From: Haladaptatus sp. R4
Lineage (GTDB): Archaea; Halobacteriota; Halobacteria; Halobacteriales; Haladaptataceae
DNA: 64,000 bases
Assembly (NCBI RefSeq): GCF_001625445.1
Contig: NZ_LWHG01000034.1
Span: 1 to 64,000, forward strand
Direction of reading: 5' to 3'
The notes below the pieces were generated by a model. It saw only the letters and a list, made by a program, of their open reading frames with translations, did no database searches and was not told where the DNA came from. How positions within the stretch are numbered: position 1 is the stretch's first letter; the number at the start of each line of letters is the position of its first letter. A program made the position numbers and the translations under genes. Below, piece by piece: positions 38,944-49,071 of the stretch.

Positions 38944-39575
38944 ACGCCGTCCGATAGGTCGTCGGAACTCCGTTCTGCGACGAGGACGCCCACTTGATCG
39001 TGAACGCGTTCGACCGCCGTCACCGCGAATCCGGCATCGGTCAGCGCGTCCACGAGCACGCCGACGGTCGCCGCATCGACCCCGTGCCCGTACAACGGCT
39101 CATCGGGATCGGAATCGCCGAAAAACATCGCATCGCCGAGGACGAAACGGCGAGGGTCGAGGTCGGCGACGGCGTCGATGGCCGCCAGTTTCTCCTCGTC
39201 GGGTAGGTGGTGCAAGGCGAAGTTCGAGACGACGATATCTAGTCTGCCGTCGTACTGCGGGTCGAGAAACTCTCCGTAGCCGAACTCCACGTTCTCGATA
39301 CCGCTGTCGGCCGCCTTCGTGCGAGCCTGTTCCAGCATTCCTTCGCTGATGTCGCGACCGACGACGCGTCCGGCATCCGCGGCGAGCGCGAGCGCGAGCA
39401 GGCCCGTTCCGGTTCCGAGGTCGAGCACCACGTCGTCGGAACGCGGGTCGGCGTGGTCGATGACCAGCGTGGCACACGCCCGGTACTCTTCGCCGACCTG
39501 ACTCTCGTCGTAATCCGCGGCGATTCGAGAGAACCGGTCCGCGAGTTCTTCGAGTCGTTCGTTCACGGTTCCCAT
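38937..39575 (-). CDS. Class I SAM-dependent methyltransferase
   Basis: Intact, 212 residues. VVLDLGTGTGLLALALA (motif I), GRDISEGMLEQA and IVVSNFALHHLPDEEK are present. Substrate unknown. Its start overlaps the end of the upstream flavoprotein by 13 bp, so the two are translated from one mRNA. Confidence 0.85.
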   Translation of the reverse strand: MGTVNERLEELADRFSRIAADYDESQVGEEYRACATLVIDHADPRSDDVVLDLGTGTGLLALALAADAGRVVGRDISEGMLEQARTKAADSGIENVEFGYGEFLDPQYDGRLDIVVSNFALHHLPDEEKLAAIDAVADLDPRRFVLGDAMFFGDSDPDEPLYGHGVDAATVGVLVDALTDAGFAVTAVERVHDQVGVLVAERSSDDLSDGVH

Positions 39576-40508
39576 CCCTCCTCGAACGCTTCGCGTGAGA
39601 GTTCCATGTTGACCGTGGCACCGACCTCCGACCCGTCCGCGACGGCACTCGGGACCGAGAGGCTGGAACCGCTCGCGGCGTCACCCGCGACGAAAAGACC
39701 CTCGACCGACGTCAAACCGGCACCGTGCTGTGACCGCGTCACTTCGACGAGGCCCATTTCGTTCACCGGGAGGCCGAGTTGTTCGGCGAACTCGCCGTGC
39801 TGTTCCATCGGCGGTGGGTAAAAGAGGGCGCGGCGGGACACCTCGCGTCCGTCCGCGAGCGAGACGCTTTCGAGCCCCGCATCACCGCCGAGCGCGGTGA
39901 TCGGATCGTCCACTATTTCGACCCCGCGTTCGACGAACTGTGACCGGGTTTCCGCGTCGAAAACGTCGTTCCCGTCGGTGAACACGACGAGGTCGTCGCT
40001 CAGGTTGTGGATGAGCTTCGCGTATTCGAGCATTTCCGGGGCATGGACCACGACCCCGGAGCGGTTCGTCGCGGACCTCGTACCCGTGACAGTACGGACA
40101 GTGGTACACCCCGTCGGCCCACAGTTCTTCGAATCCGTCGATGTCGGGAAACACGTCGATGACACCGGTCGCGAGAACGAGTTTTCGGCTCGTGTACGTC
40201 TCGCCGTCATCGAGTGTGCTGATGAATTCGTTTTCGTCTTTCTCGACCGCCGTCACCCGCGAATCGTGGAACTCGGCCCCGTATTCGGCTACTTCTTCGC
40301 GACCGAGACGACGGAGTTCCGTCGGCGCGATACCGTCCCGCGTCAGGTACCCGTGAGCTTCGTCCGCCGGACCGTTGCGCGGTTCGTCGTCGTCACAGAC
40401 CAGGACGCTGCGGAGCGAGCGACCTAACTGGAGAGCGGCGCTCAAACCTGCTGGCCCGCCACCGATGACGAGGACGTCGTAATCCGGTTCGCCGCGAGTT
40501 GTTTGCAT
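39563..40508 (-). CDS. Thioredoxin reductase-like flavoprotein with CPYC site
   Basis: About 315 residues, the thioredoxin reductase length. VLVIGGGPAGLSAAL binds FAD, the redox pair is in CPYCHGYEV, and GLFVAGDAASG closes the fold. A frameshift near 40065 lies in the NADPH-binding domain just after CPYCHGYEV. TATA CTTATACC (reverse strand, 40531-40538) lies about 25 nt from the ATG, so the mRNA is probably leaderless. Divergent from the 40750 regulator, with GTGCAA copies near both promoters. Confidence 0.82.
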
Positions 40509-40513
40509 AGTTA

Positions 40514-40722
40514 GTGCAATCAGGATTGGAAGGTATAAGGATTGTGCAAGCGGCGGTCTCAACCGAGCATCATCACCAGAGTCACTCTATTCGCCGAATA
40601 TGGGGATTCTATCCGACAAAGACCACAGCAGACGATCTCTTTTGTTTCGCAGGGATGTCGATACCTGTCGTCTTTCGATCCGAACCGCAACAAATGTTTG
40701 CAGTGAATGTGCAACCTTTATC
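40514..40722. promoter_or_regulatory. Divergent promoter with three GTGCAA sites
   Basis: GTGCAA occurs at 40514-40519, 40544-40549 and 40709-40714. The first two flank the leftward TATA box; the third abuts TTTATC (40717-40722), the likely rightward TATA for the regulator at 40750. This is the arrangement expected for a regulator controlling itself and the flavoprotein. Confidence 0.5.
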
Positions 40723-40749
40723 GGGTAGTAACACCGAACAGAGACAACG

Positions 40750-41148
40750 ATGACGGATGCCATACTGGAACAGAACCGAACCGAGCGGGAGTGCGAGGAT
40801 CTGCTCGAAGGAATGCTCGGATTGAACGAACTCGATAGGGGCGTGTTCAGACTGCTGATCGAGAGTCCCGAACCGCTCACCGTGGACGCGGTGGCGGAGT
40901 TCATCGACCGGGAACGGACGACGGCGTACCGTTCGGTCAAACGCCTTCAGGAAACCGGGCTCGTCGAGAAAGAACAGGAAAACTGCGATTGCGGCGGCTA
41001 CCACCACGTGTATCGAATCACCGACCCGGACGAAATCGCGGACGGATTCCAACGAATGCTCAACGACTGGTATGCCGAGACGGGACAGTTGATTCAGGAG
41101 TTCCGAGAGACGTACGGGGAGAACCGTCCTCCGGAAATCGATCCGTAA
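40750..41148 (+). CDS. HTH regulator with Cys-rich motif (redox or metal sensing)
   Basis: Intact, 132 residues. LLIESPEPLTVDAVAEFIDR and RTTAYRSVKRLQETGLV form a winged helix of TrmB/MarR type; ENCDCGGYHHVYRI after it supplies two Cys and two His suited to a metal or thiol switch. Divergent from a dithiol flavoprotein and methyltransferase, so control of a redox response is likely. Confidence 0.8.
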   Translation: MTDAILEQNRTERECEDLLEGMLGLNELDRGVFRLLIESPEPLTVDAVAEFIDRERTTAYRSVKRLQETGLVEKEQENCDCGGYHHVYRITDPDEIADGFQRMLNDWYAETGQLIQEFRETYGENRPPEIDP

Positions 41149-41599
41149 ATCGTCGTTCCAGTCGCCGTAACGGTAAAAATGGAAACGAGAAAAACCGACC
41201 CGATCTACTGTCTCCTGACTGGTGCGCGCCGGTTACGGAAACAGCCGTGCTCGAAGTCGCGGGTCCGAATCCGTCGAACCGCTCGTTTTCGCGTCCGTCA
41301 CCTCGTGTTGCGGCGAACCGTAGACGGACCGTTCGTCGTCGTCCCGCTGCAGATCGTGTTGTGGATATCCGTACAGATACTGTTTCATTTGTTGACCATC
41401 CGAACTTCTTTCTTCGATAATACCCTCCATTCGTACGACTATAATCCTTTCCACAGAGGCAGATACAACGTGGTTGCAGCGGCAAGTCAACTAAGTAGCG
41501 GGTAGCGGAGCGGACGGCTTCGAGCGCGGCGGTTTCCATGGGTCCGACAGTCACCCACGAACAAGAGCTTTGAAGCACGCGGGTCGATGTCAACCCGAG
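41149..41599. other. Gap with little recognisable content
   Basis: 450 bp between the HTH regulator and the SnoaL-like gene. Apart from one weak leftward ORF (listed separately) I see no gene, repeat or strong hairpin here. Confidence 0.4.
41233..41430 (-). CDS. Possible small hypothetical protein
   Basis: A 65-codon ORF starting MEGIIEERSSDGQQ and ending RLRARLFP, hydrophilic, with a repeated YGxPQH element (YGYPQHD, YGSPQHE). An ATTATAG sequence lies about 15 nt before the ATG. No family recognised; coding status doubtful. Confidence 0.25.
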   Translation of the reverse strand: MEGIIEERSSDGQQMKQYLYGYPQHDLQRDDDERSVYGSPQHEVTDAKTSGSTDSDPRLRARLFP

Positions 41600-41995
41600 A
41601 TGAATGCAGACGACGCGGAGGCGACGGTACGGGAGTACTACGAGGCGCTTCGTGAGGGAGAACCGTTACCGCCGTTTTTCGCGGCGGACGAGTCGCTGGT
41701 CAAGTTCGGAATCTCGGAACGACTCGTCGGGTACGAGGCCGTCGCTGAAGGATTACGCGATCAGACCCGCGAATCGGAGGACTGGACGGTGACGAGCAGC
41801 GACCTGCGTGTGACCGAACGCGACCGCCACGCGTGGTTCAGCGACGACGTTCACATGGCGTGGACCGATATCGACACCGACACCGAAACCGGAACGCGCC
41901 GCGAGTTCGACACGCGCTGGAGCGGCACGCTGGAGGAACGTGACGGGGAATGGCTGTTCGTCGGGATGCACGTGAGCGCCCCGCAACAGCTCTGA
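41600..41995 (+). CDS. SnoaL-like/NTF2-fold protein
   Basis: 131 residues. The helix ATVREYYEALREGE, the pocket segment FFAADESLVKFGISE and the final GEWLFVGMHVSAPQQ strand match the SnoaL_3/DUF4440 pattern of NTF2-fold proteins. Role unknown; such proteins may be small enzymes or binding proteins. Convergent with the MDR dehydrogenase. Confidence 0.75.
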   Translation: MNADDAEATVREYYEALREGEPLPPFFAADESLVKFGISERLVGYEAVAEGLRDQTRESEDWTVTSSDLRVTERDRHAWFSDDVHMAWTDIDTDTETGTRREFDTRWSGTLEERDGEWLFVGMHVSAPQQL

Positions 41996-42018
41996 TACCC
42001 GAAAACTTCGACTCTCAA

Positions 42019-43037
42019 TTATTCGACGGAGATGACGACCTTCCCGCGATGCTCCCCCTGATCCACGTAGCGGTAGCGCCTCGCGGACGTCGTCGAAGTC
42101 GAAGACGCGGTCAATGACGGGGTGCATCTCCTCGACCGCCATCGCGTCGGTCATCCGGTCGAACATCGCGCGGCTTCCGACGCCCATCACGCCCTCGACG
42201 TCGAGCGATTTGTGCATGATCGGGGCGGGATCGACGCGTCCTTGCTGCCCGGCGAGAACGCCAATGAGATGGACGTGGCCGCCGACGGCCGCCGCTTCGA
42301 GCGACTTCCCGAGCGTCCCGGGACCGCCGACTTCGACGACGTGATCCGCGCCGCCGATTCGCTCTCGGACGACTTCTCCCCACTCGGGGGTCGATTCGTA
42401 GTTTATCGTCTCGTTCGCCCCACGTTCGCGGGTCGCTTCGAGTTTTTCAGTCGCTCGACGACGTGACGACCGTGCGCGCGCCGTGCATCGCGGCGAACTG
42501 GAGCGCGAAGGTCGAGACGCCGCCCGTTCCGAGCGCGAGAACCGTTTCCCCGGCGCGGAGATTCCCGTCCTCGACGAGCGCACGCCACGCCGTCAGTCCC
42601 GCACAGGAGAGCGTTGCGCCCTCCTCGTAGGAGAGGTAGTCGGGGAGGACTGCGAGGCTCTCGGCCGGGAACGTCACGTACTCCGCCAGCGCCCCGTCAG
42701 TTGAACCGCCCGTCGTTCGCGCTAGCTTCTCCGGCGTTCCCGTCCCCTCGATCCAATCGGGAGCGAACGGCGTTGCGACGCGGGTTCCCGCCGAAATCCG
42801 TTCGACATCGTCTCCGACTTCCACGACTTCACCGGCCCCGTCGGACAGCGGAATCACCGGAGGCTCCGCTCCGGGATAAACGAGGTCGGCGTTCGCGATG
42901 GCCAAATCGCGGTAGTTCAGCGAGCACGCGTGGATGCGAACCAGCGCCTCGTCGGCGTCGGGACTCGGCTTTGACCGCTCGGCCTGTACTACCCCGTCGT
43001 ACTCGGAATCCGTCCGTTGGACTTCGTAGGCTCGCAT
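42019..43037 (-). CDS. MDR-family zinc-binding alcohol dehydrogenase/quinone oxidoreductase
   Basis: About 339 residues. GroES-like N-domain (VRIHACSLNYRDLAIANADL, PLSDGAGEVVEVGDDV) and Rossmann part (LGTGGVSTFALQFAAMHGA). Catalytic-zinc Cys and His are not evident in the first domain, so the quinone-reductase branch is likely. Frameshifts near 42450 and 42065 break the Rossmann domain and the last 18 residues, where another frame gives the proper ending RYVDQGEHRGKVVISVE. Confidence 0.8.
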
Positions 43038-43144
43038 TTTCGTCGGGAGTTCGACCCCCGAGCGTTTCGTTCCTGCGTTCGCCCACAGTTTGACCGCTTT
43101 TCGCGTCATCCTCGATACGGCGCGTCGGGGCGACGAGAGCCGAT

Positions 43145-43585
43145 TCAGAGTTCGAGAATCTCGACTGGATTGCCGTCCGGGTCGCGGATGAAGAGGATTT
43201 TCGTGCCGCTGCCGGTCGTCTGCGGTTCGCTGATGGCTTCGACATCGTCGGGGAGCGATTCGTACACGGCATCGAGGTCGTCGGTTTCTATCCCGAGGTG
43301 TTTCGCCCCGGTGTCGTACACCGCCGCGCCGCGAACGTCGTTTTCGCCGTCGCCGTCGTCGCCATCGTTGGCTTCGTATTCGATGAGTTCGACGCGGCCG
43401 GTTCCGCCGTCGAGTTGGGCGAAGTGGCCCGTCAGTTCGTCGCCGCCGACGGCCGTCGAAAGTGCGTCGTCGGAGAGGGAGTACCGGTCGATGACGTCGA
43501 ACCCGAGGACGTCGCTGTAAAATTCGACTGCACGATCGAGGTCGGTTACCGAGACACCGTGGTGGTGGAGACTCAACTGGCTCAT
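43145..43585 (-). CDS. Glyoxalase/VOC family protein
   Basis: Intact, 146 residues. LHHHGVSVTDLDRAVEFYSD, VELIEYEAN and FIRDPDGNPVEILEL are the two VOC half-modules with His and Glu metal ligands. Methylmalonyl-CoA epimerase, glyoxalase or dioxygenase functions are all possible. Confidence 0.82.
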   Translation of the reverse strand: MSQLSLHHHGVSVTDLDRAVEFYSDVLGFDVIDRYSLSDDALSTAVGGDELTGHFAQLDGGTGRVELIEYEANDGDDGDGENDVRGAAVYDTGAKHLGIETDDLDAVYESLPDDVEAISEPQTTGSGTKILFIRDPDGNPVEILEL

Positions 43586-44199
43586 GGTTTCATCTCGTTC
43601 TCCCCGAGTAAAACGCTTCGTCTCGCGGCGTCGTCTGTCGGTACCGAGGGCCGAATACGAGGATGATGATCGGTATCGAGACGAGGATGATGACAGGTAT
43701 CGGCACGATGCCGCCTTCGTCTACCTGGTGCCGAGAAATCGTCCGGCGACGGGGCCGGACGATTCGGCACGATGGGTCGGGGAGAGATGATGTGGTAAGC
43801 CACGTGACGTTCAGATAGCCGGTAGCGAGCGTCGCTTGTGGGCGTATCGTGCCGAGGTGTTTGCCTCTGTCCGAATCGACAGTGGGTGGTGGCATCCCGA
43901 CCCGTTTCGATCCACGGATGGTTCGATAAAAGGAATTCTGACCAGTTCATCAAAACACGGCGTAGATTGGGAATGGAACGGGAAATTCGGCATCTGGAAG
44001 CGAGGAGACGGGAGTCACTCTCGTCGGTGTCCTCCATGCGGGCGCGGTTGTGGTCTCTCCAACGAACAACCGACGAATGGGAGCGTCGCTGTCGGGGACG
44101 TCCCGGTTTGGAGCCGCGTTCAACGAACGGCGGACGATAACGATTTCGGCAGGGGTGAAGTAGACAGATTGATATTCGATACGACCGTGAGATAATAAA
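43586..44199. other. Long intergenic gap with a 24-bp duplication
   Basis: No convincing gene in 614 bp. A 24-bp unit starting ACGAGGATGATGA is duplicated head to tail at 43657-43680 and 43681-43704 (three mismatches). On the reverse strand it would encode a repeated hydrophobic IPxIILV peptide, but without a good start context. Confidence 0.45.
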
Positions 44200-45072
44200 G
44201 TGCCAACTGGAGTAACCGTCAGGATCGATCCTCACGTCCACTCGGAGGGATCGTACGATGCGCACGATTCGATCGAACTGCTGCTGGAGCAGGCCAGCGA
44301 CATCGGTCTCGACGCCATCGTCATCACCGACCACGACGTCATCGAGGAGTCACGGCAAGCCGCGGCGCTCGCCGCCGAATACGGCCTGATAGGGATTCCC
44401 GGCGTCGAAATTTCGACGGCGGACGGCCACCTCCTCGCCATCGGCGTCGACGAACGTCCCACGCCGCGCCAATCGCTCGGGGCGACCGTCAAGGACGTCC
44501 ACGAACTCGGCGGCGTCGCCATCGTTCCCCATCCGTTCCAGTGGAGTCGCCACGGTGTTCGGAAACGCGACCTCGTCGCGTGTGACGCCATCGAGGTGTA
44601 CAACTCGTGGCTCTTCACGGGGTACAAGAATCGGCGTGCGGGGGCGTTCGCGGACGAGCACGGCTATCCGGGAATCGCGGCGAGCGACGCACACACCGCG
44701 TCGATGGTCGGACGGGCGTACACCGAACTCACCATCGACGGCGTGTCGAACAAGGCGGAGATCGACTGTGACACCATCGTGGAGGCGTTCCGTTCCGGGA
44801 CGACGGAGATCAACGGACGGCGGACGCCGATTCCGCACAGCGCCAACCACTACACGAAGGGCGCGAGCAAACGGATCGACGCGGCGGTTACGGCGTCGAA
44901 CCTGAACGTGCTCACGCTGCTCACGCAGTCGGCGTACGCGTTCCACCGGGGGAAACGGCGACGAGGGGCACTGCTCTTCGGCGCGGCGACGCTCTCCTCG
45001 CGGAACCACCGCTGGTGGTATCTGATCGAGGGATCGATCACGGCGAACCGCCTCATCGACCGACTGTTCTAA
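44200..45072 (+). CDS. PHP-domain metal-dependent hydrolase
   Basis: 290 residues. RIDPHVHSEGS, ITDHDVIEE, GVEISTADGH, VIPHP-type VPHPFQ and GIAASDAHTASMVGRAYT are the PHP metal motifs. Stand-alone PHP proteins are phosphoesterases (for example YciV/RNase AM type). The start is a GTG at 44200; no upstream ATG in frame is better. Confidence 0.85.
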   Translation: MPTGVTVRIDPHVHSEGSYDAHDSIELLLEQASDIGLDAIVITDHDVIEESRQAAALAAEYGLIGIPGVEISTADGHLLAIGVDERPTPRQSLGATVKDVHELGGVAIVPHPFQWSRHGVRKRDLVACDAIEVYNSWLFTGYKNRRAGAFADEHGYPGIAASDAHTASMVGRAYTELTIDGVSNKAEIDCDTIVEAFRSGTTEINGRRTPIPHSANHYTKGASKRIDAAVTASNLNVLTLLTQSAYAFHRGKRRRGALLFGAATLSSRNHRWWYLIEGSITANRLIDRLF

Positions 45073-45140
45073 GCGATTTTGGGGGCTGAAAGTTGTTTTA
45101 GATACTATCGAGGAGACAGGTGACGTCCATGTTTGAGCAC

Positions 45141-46909
45141 TTAGAGCGAATCGACGCGGTGGACGGCCATCGTACCGCTGATTTCGTTGCCGGTGAGCAC
45201 TAACGGGGCGTCGGTGGGGCTCTCTTCGGCGGAAACGAACGTGACACCCTCCGGACCGAGGTCGCCAGCGGCACCGGCGGGGAGGTCGCCGTCGTCGATC
45301 TGATCCCCGACGTCGACGCTGAAATCGCGGTCGTTCAGGTACTGGACGAACTCGGCGTTCTGTGGGTTCGAGACGTCGTACACCATGATTCCGCCCATCC
45401 GTTCGAGGCCGATGAACGCGTAGGTTCGTCCATCGACGACGCCGACGTCGACGTCGGGTTCGGGACCCTTGTTGTCGCTCCGACTGTCCGGGTCGTTCTC
45501 GTCGTTGTCCGTGTTGAAGTGGTCGGGGTACTGACGCGCGATGATACGGGCGAACTCGCTGCCGCTATCGTACACCAGTTTCCCTTCCTCGTTCCAGATC
45601 GAGAACGACCGACCGCCGAAGACGTATATCTCCTCGAATTTGCCGTCGCCGTCGACGTCGCCGAGTTGGTTCGTCACGTGGAGCGAACCGAGGTTCTCCT
45701 CGGCCTGGAGTTCCTCGACGTCGTCGATTCCTTCGATCCGGTCGAAGTCGAACGCATCCGGGTCGAGTTCGAGGTCTTCGAGCGAGACTTCCTCCGAGAA
45801 GCCGTCGTAATCGCGGGCGTCCCCTTCGTTCGCGGTGACGATGTACGTCTCGCTGTCATCGCCGGAGTTCGTCCGACAGCAGCGGCGTCGGCGGACGCCT
45901 CGCCGACCTCGTACGAGGCGATGCCGTCGGGTTGATACATCCCGTACACCGGCCAGTTGCGGATGTTCATCCCGCCGTCCTCGTTGCTGGCGTCGAGTTC
46001 GTTGCCGGGGAGCATGTGGTCCTTGTAGCCGAGCGGGAGGATGTCCGTGACCGTCGCACTCACGATATCGACGATTGCGAGGGCGTTGTTCTCCTGCAAC
46101 GAGACCCACGCGGTCTTCGAATCGGCGGAGACGGTGATGTATTCGGGTTCGAAGTCCTGCGATGCGCTGGCGTCGGGACCGAAGATTCGAACGCCCCGCT
46201 CCCGAAGTTCGTCCTCCCTCCCGTCGTAGGCCGTGAAACCGGCGGTTTCGACGGCGCAGTTACCGTCCCGTCCGGCGACCGATACGACGCTCACCGAACC
46301 GCGCGGGTCGGTGTCGTACTCGTCGTTCGGTTCGCCTTCGTTCGCGGTGAGCACCCGTTTTCCGTCGGGCGTGAACGTCACCATGTCCGGGTTCGCGCCG
46401 ACGGTCTCCACCGAGTCCAGTTCGAGCGTTCGGCCGTCGTAAAACACGACCTTCCCGGGATTCGTCGCGTCGTCAGCGGCGACCGTGGCGGCCACGAGTC
46501 CGTCGTGAACGTCGACACTCGTGGCATCCCCCGCGTCCGTCCACGCGTCCGAGAGGTCGGCGGTTCCGACTTTTTCGGGGGTCGACGGATCGCCGAGATC
46601 GACGGCGTTGACGGTTGCCTCCTCGGCGCTGACGAAGAACGCGCGTTGTAGGTCCGGGTCGTAGCTGACGATTTCGGCAGCGCCCTCGTCGAACTGGCCA
46701 GTCTCGTATCGGCCGAGGAAGGACAGTTCGATGCGACCGGACGACGGGTTTGAATCCTCCGCGTGCATCGATTCGTCCCCCTCGCTTTGGTCCTGCCGTC
46801 GGTCGGTCGATGACCGGCCCGTCGCCGCGGCGTACCCGGTGAGGAGCGTTGCGCCTGTTATTCCACTCAGCGCGAGAAACTTGCGTCGAGGTACCGTGTC
46901 GTCTGACAT
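45141..46909 (-). CDS. Tat-exported choice-of-anchor I / propeller-like protein
   Basis: About 589 residues. The N-terminus is a twin-arginine signal (RRKFLALSGITGATLL) without a lipobox cysteine. LTANEGEPNDEYDTDPRGSV, then YIVTANEGDARDYDGFSEEV and ERMGGIMVYDVSNPQ are hallmarks of the choice-of-anchor I family, fused in other organisms to alkaline phosphatases. A frameshift near 45875 joins the halves. TATA GATATAATTAG lies about 24 nt before ATG 46909, favouring that start. Probably an extracellular protein of unknown activity. Confidence 0.8.
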
Positions 46910-47023
46910 CAGTTCACCCATTCTAATTATATCACATTAAACTTTCTAAAATTTTATATATTTGATTATATTTATGTTGTGTTCGTTTCAGTGAGATATT
47001 GTATCAATAGCAGCTCTCCGGAG

Positions 47024-47992
47024 CTATTTCCCGTCGGAGTCGCTCGTTTCCGGCGGAACGTCGGCGAGTTGGTCGATGGACTCGACGACGATTTCAGGGT
47101 TGCCATCTTCCTCCGGGTACTGCTTCACCGTCCCCGTGACGAACGCGTAGCTTCGATTGGGGCGCTGTACCGACTCGCCGTCCGATTTGGCGATGTACCG
47201 TTTTTCCATCAGCGAGATGAGTCGCTGGCCGCCCTCCGTTTCCAGCGCGTTCGGGAGGAACAGTTGGAATGGCTGCTCTTTCGAACCGATCTTGACGATG
47301 GCGTGTTTCTCCCCGGCGCGCTCGTAACCGTCGAGTTCGGTGAAGACGGTGAGTTCGTCCCCGACGCTGTTTTCGATCCGGTGGTAGTCCTGTCGGGTAT
47401 CGAGTATCGATTCGTCGTCGGTCGCGCTTCGATACCGACGTACAATCTCCGCGCGCAGCGTCCACCACGAACGAAGCGGTTCGTACTCGCGCATCACCGA
47501 ACCGTTGACTTTCGACTGGTTCCAGACGCCGATGTCGTCGGCTTGGGCGTTCTGCTCCGCGTCACGATACCGCCGGTGGTGGTCGTCGAAGACGGCGTAG
47601 CCGTACTTCGTGAAATACGGGCTGTACCCCTTCCGGATCATGTGTTCCTGATAATCCTCGCCATCGACGTGGACGTAGACGAGCGGCCGACCGTAGTTGC
47701 CCCGGTAGCGACGAAGACATTCGTCGATGGATTCCGTCCCCGGGAACTCGATGGTGATCGAAGACCCCTCCGGAACCAACCCTTTGGCGTGTTCCTTGGC
47801 CTTCTCACCCCACGGCGTCTTCGGCTTTCCGACACCGGCGTGCGTTTCCTCGGTGTCGAGTCCGAGAATGCGGAGGTTCACGAGGTCGGACTCCCCCGTC
47901 GTCGCCTCGTCGAAGTGGACTTTGAAGGTGTCCCCGTCGATGACCGTTGCTACCTCGACTTCGAGCGTCGTCCCGGCGGTATTGGCTGCCAT
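47024..47992 (-). CDS. Thermonuclease-family protein (SNase-like)
   Basis: Intact, 322 residues. TVIDGDTFKVHF, NLRILGLDTEETH and KEHAKGLVPEGSSI are SNase OB-fold signatures including catalytic Asp and Glu; the C-terminal 150 residues, with a second beta-rich domain (YAFVTGTVKQYPEEDGNPE), may be another OB fold. No signal peptide is seen, so it is likely intracellular. Confidence 0.8.
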   Translation of the reverse strand: MAANTAGTTLEVEVATVIDGDTFKVHFDEATTGESDLVNLRILGLDTEETHAGVGKPKTPWGEKAKEHAKGLVPEGSSITIEFPGTESIDECLRRYRGNYGRPLVYVHVDGEDYQEHMIRKGYSPYFTKYGYAVFDDHHRRYRDAEQNAQADDIGVWNQSKVNGSVMREYEPLRSWWTLRAEIVRRYRSATDDESILDTRQDYHRIENSVGDELTVFTELDGYERAGEKHAIVKIGSKEQPFQLFLPNALETEGGQRLISLMEKRYIAKSDGESVQRPNRSYAFVTGTVKQYPEEDGNPEIVVESIDQLADVPPETSDSDGK

Positions 47993-48084
47993 GTTCGAAC
48001 ACGTATACCACCCGAAGGACCATTTATTTTTCCTTTGTTTTAGTGAAATAATTCCCCTCGATTCGTGACTCCGACGAGTCGCCG

Positions 48085-48844
48085 TTACCCGTCTAGGAAC
48101 TCCTCGATGCCGGTGCGCATGAAACTCAGGTCGGCCCCGAGGAGGAAGAATTGGAAGCCACGGTTCGACCGCTCCGTCAGAGTGGTCGGCGTTCGACCCG
48201 CGATGCCCGGGTACACGCCGTTGGCCTCGGCCGCCTCGAACACCCGCTGAACGGCCTCCGTCACGGTGGGATGGTCCTTTTCGCCCGGATATCCGTACGC
48301 GGACGAGAGGTCGTTTTCGCCGATGAACGCGACGTCGATGCCGTCGACGGCGAGGATGTCCTCGACCGATTCGACCGCCGACGGCGACTCGATTTGGACG
48401 ACGACGAGCGTCTCGTCGTTCGCGGTCTCGACGTAGTCGTCGAACCGTTCCCCGTACTCGTTCGCCCGTGTGGTTCCGGCGACGCCCCGCTCCCCGACCG
48501 GCGGGAAGTGGGTGGCACGAACGACCCGTTCCGCGTCCGCGGCGGATTCCACGCCGGGGACGATGACACCCTGCGCCCCGGAATCGAGGGCGTGTTTCGC
48601 CCCGCGAGACGGTCGTTTCGACCGACGAAAGCCGGACGAGTGGCGTCGCGTGGGGTTCGACGGCCCGAATCAACGCCTCGACGCGTTCGGGCGAATGGGG
48701 CGCGTGTTCGGTGTCGACGGCGACCCAATCGACGTCGGTTCGTGCGACGACTTCGGCCGCACGCGTGCTGCGCGAGAGAAGCCACGCGCCGACGACGTCG
48801 TCACCGCCTTCGAGCGTCCGCAGTGTTCGATTCACGGGAGCCAT
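48085..48844 (-). CDS. HpcH/HpaI aldolase/citrate lyase family protein
   Basis: About 253 residues. VDWVAVDTEHAPHSPERVEA, then VVVQIESPSAVESVEDILAV (metal Glu) and VAFIGENDLSSAYGYPGEKD (metal Asp) are class II pyruvate aldolase motifs. A frameshift near 48600 joins the halves. It should make or cleave a 2-keto-3-deoxy acid. Confidence 0.82.
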
Positions 48845-48907
48845 TTCCGAACTGTTGCGAGGCGGAGCACAAAAAGGGACGTATCGAGTCGAGTGGGGCG
48901 ACGGTCC

Positions 48908-48995
48908 GATGATTCGATGGTTCGACGGTCCGATGGTTCGATGGTTCGATGGTTCGATGGTTCGATGGTTCGATGGTTCGATGGTTCGACAGTTC
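48908..48995. repeat. 8-bp minisatellite (GATGGTTC)n
   Basis: Eleven contiguous 8-bp units: seven perfect GATGGTTC from 48932 to 48987, preceded by GATGATTC, GATGGTTC and GACGGTCC and followed by GACAGTTC. Because 8 is not a multiple of 3 it reads the same peptide in all frames. It lies upstream of the 49072 regulator and of the leftward aldolase promoter. Confidence 0.9.
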
Positions 48996-49071
48996 CGCTT
49001 CCGTCCCGCCCGCTGTCGATTCGGACGAGCGACCCCACACTGAGATATACTGTTCGGTGCTAACTATAACC

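Noticed and set aside
48908-48995. Repeat-encoded protein (MVRWFDGS repeats)
   Set aside because: All three frames give the same peptide because the unit is 8 bp; no flanking coding signal supports translation.
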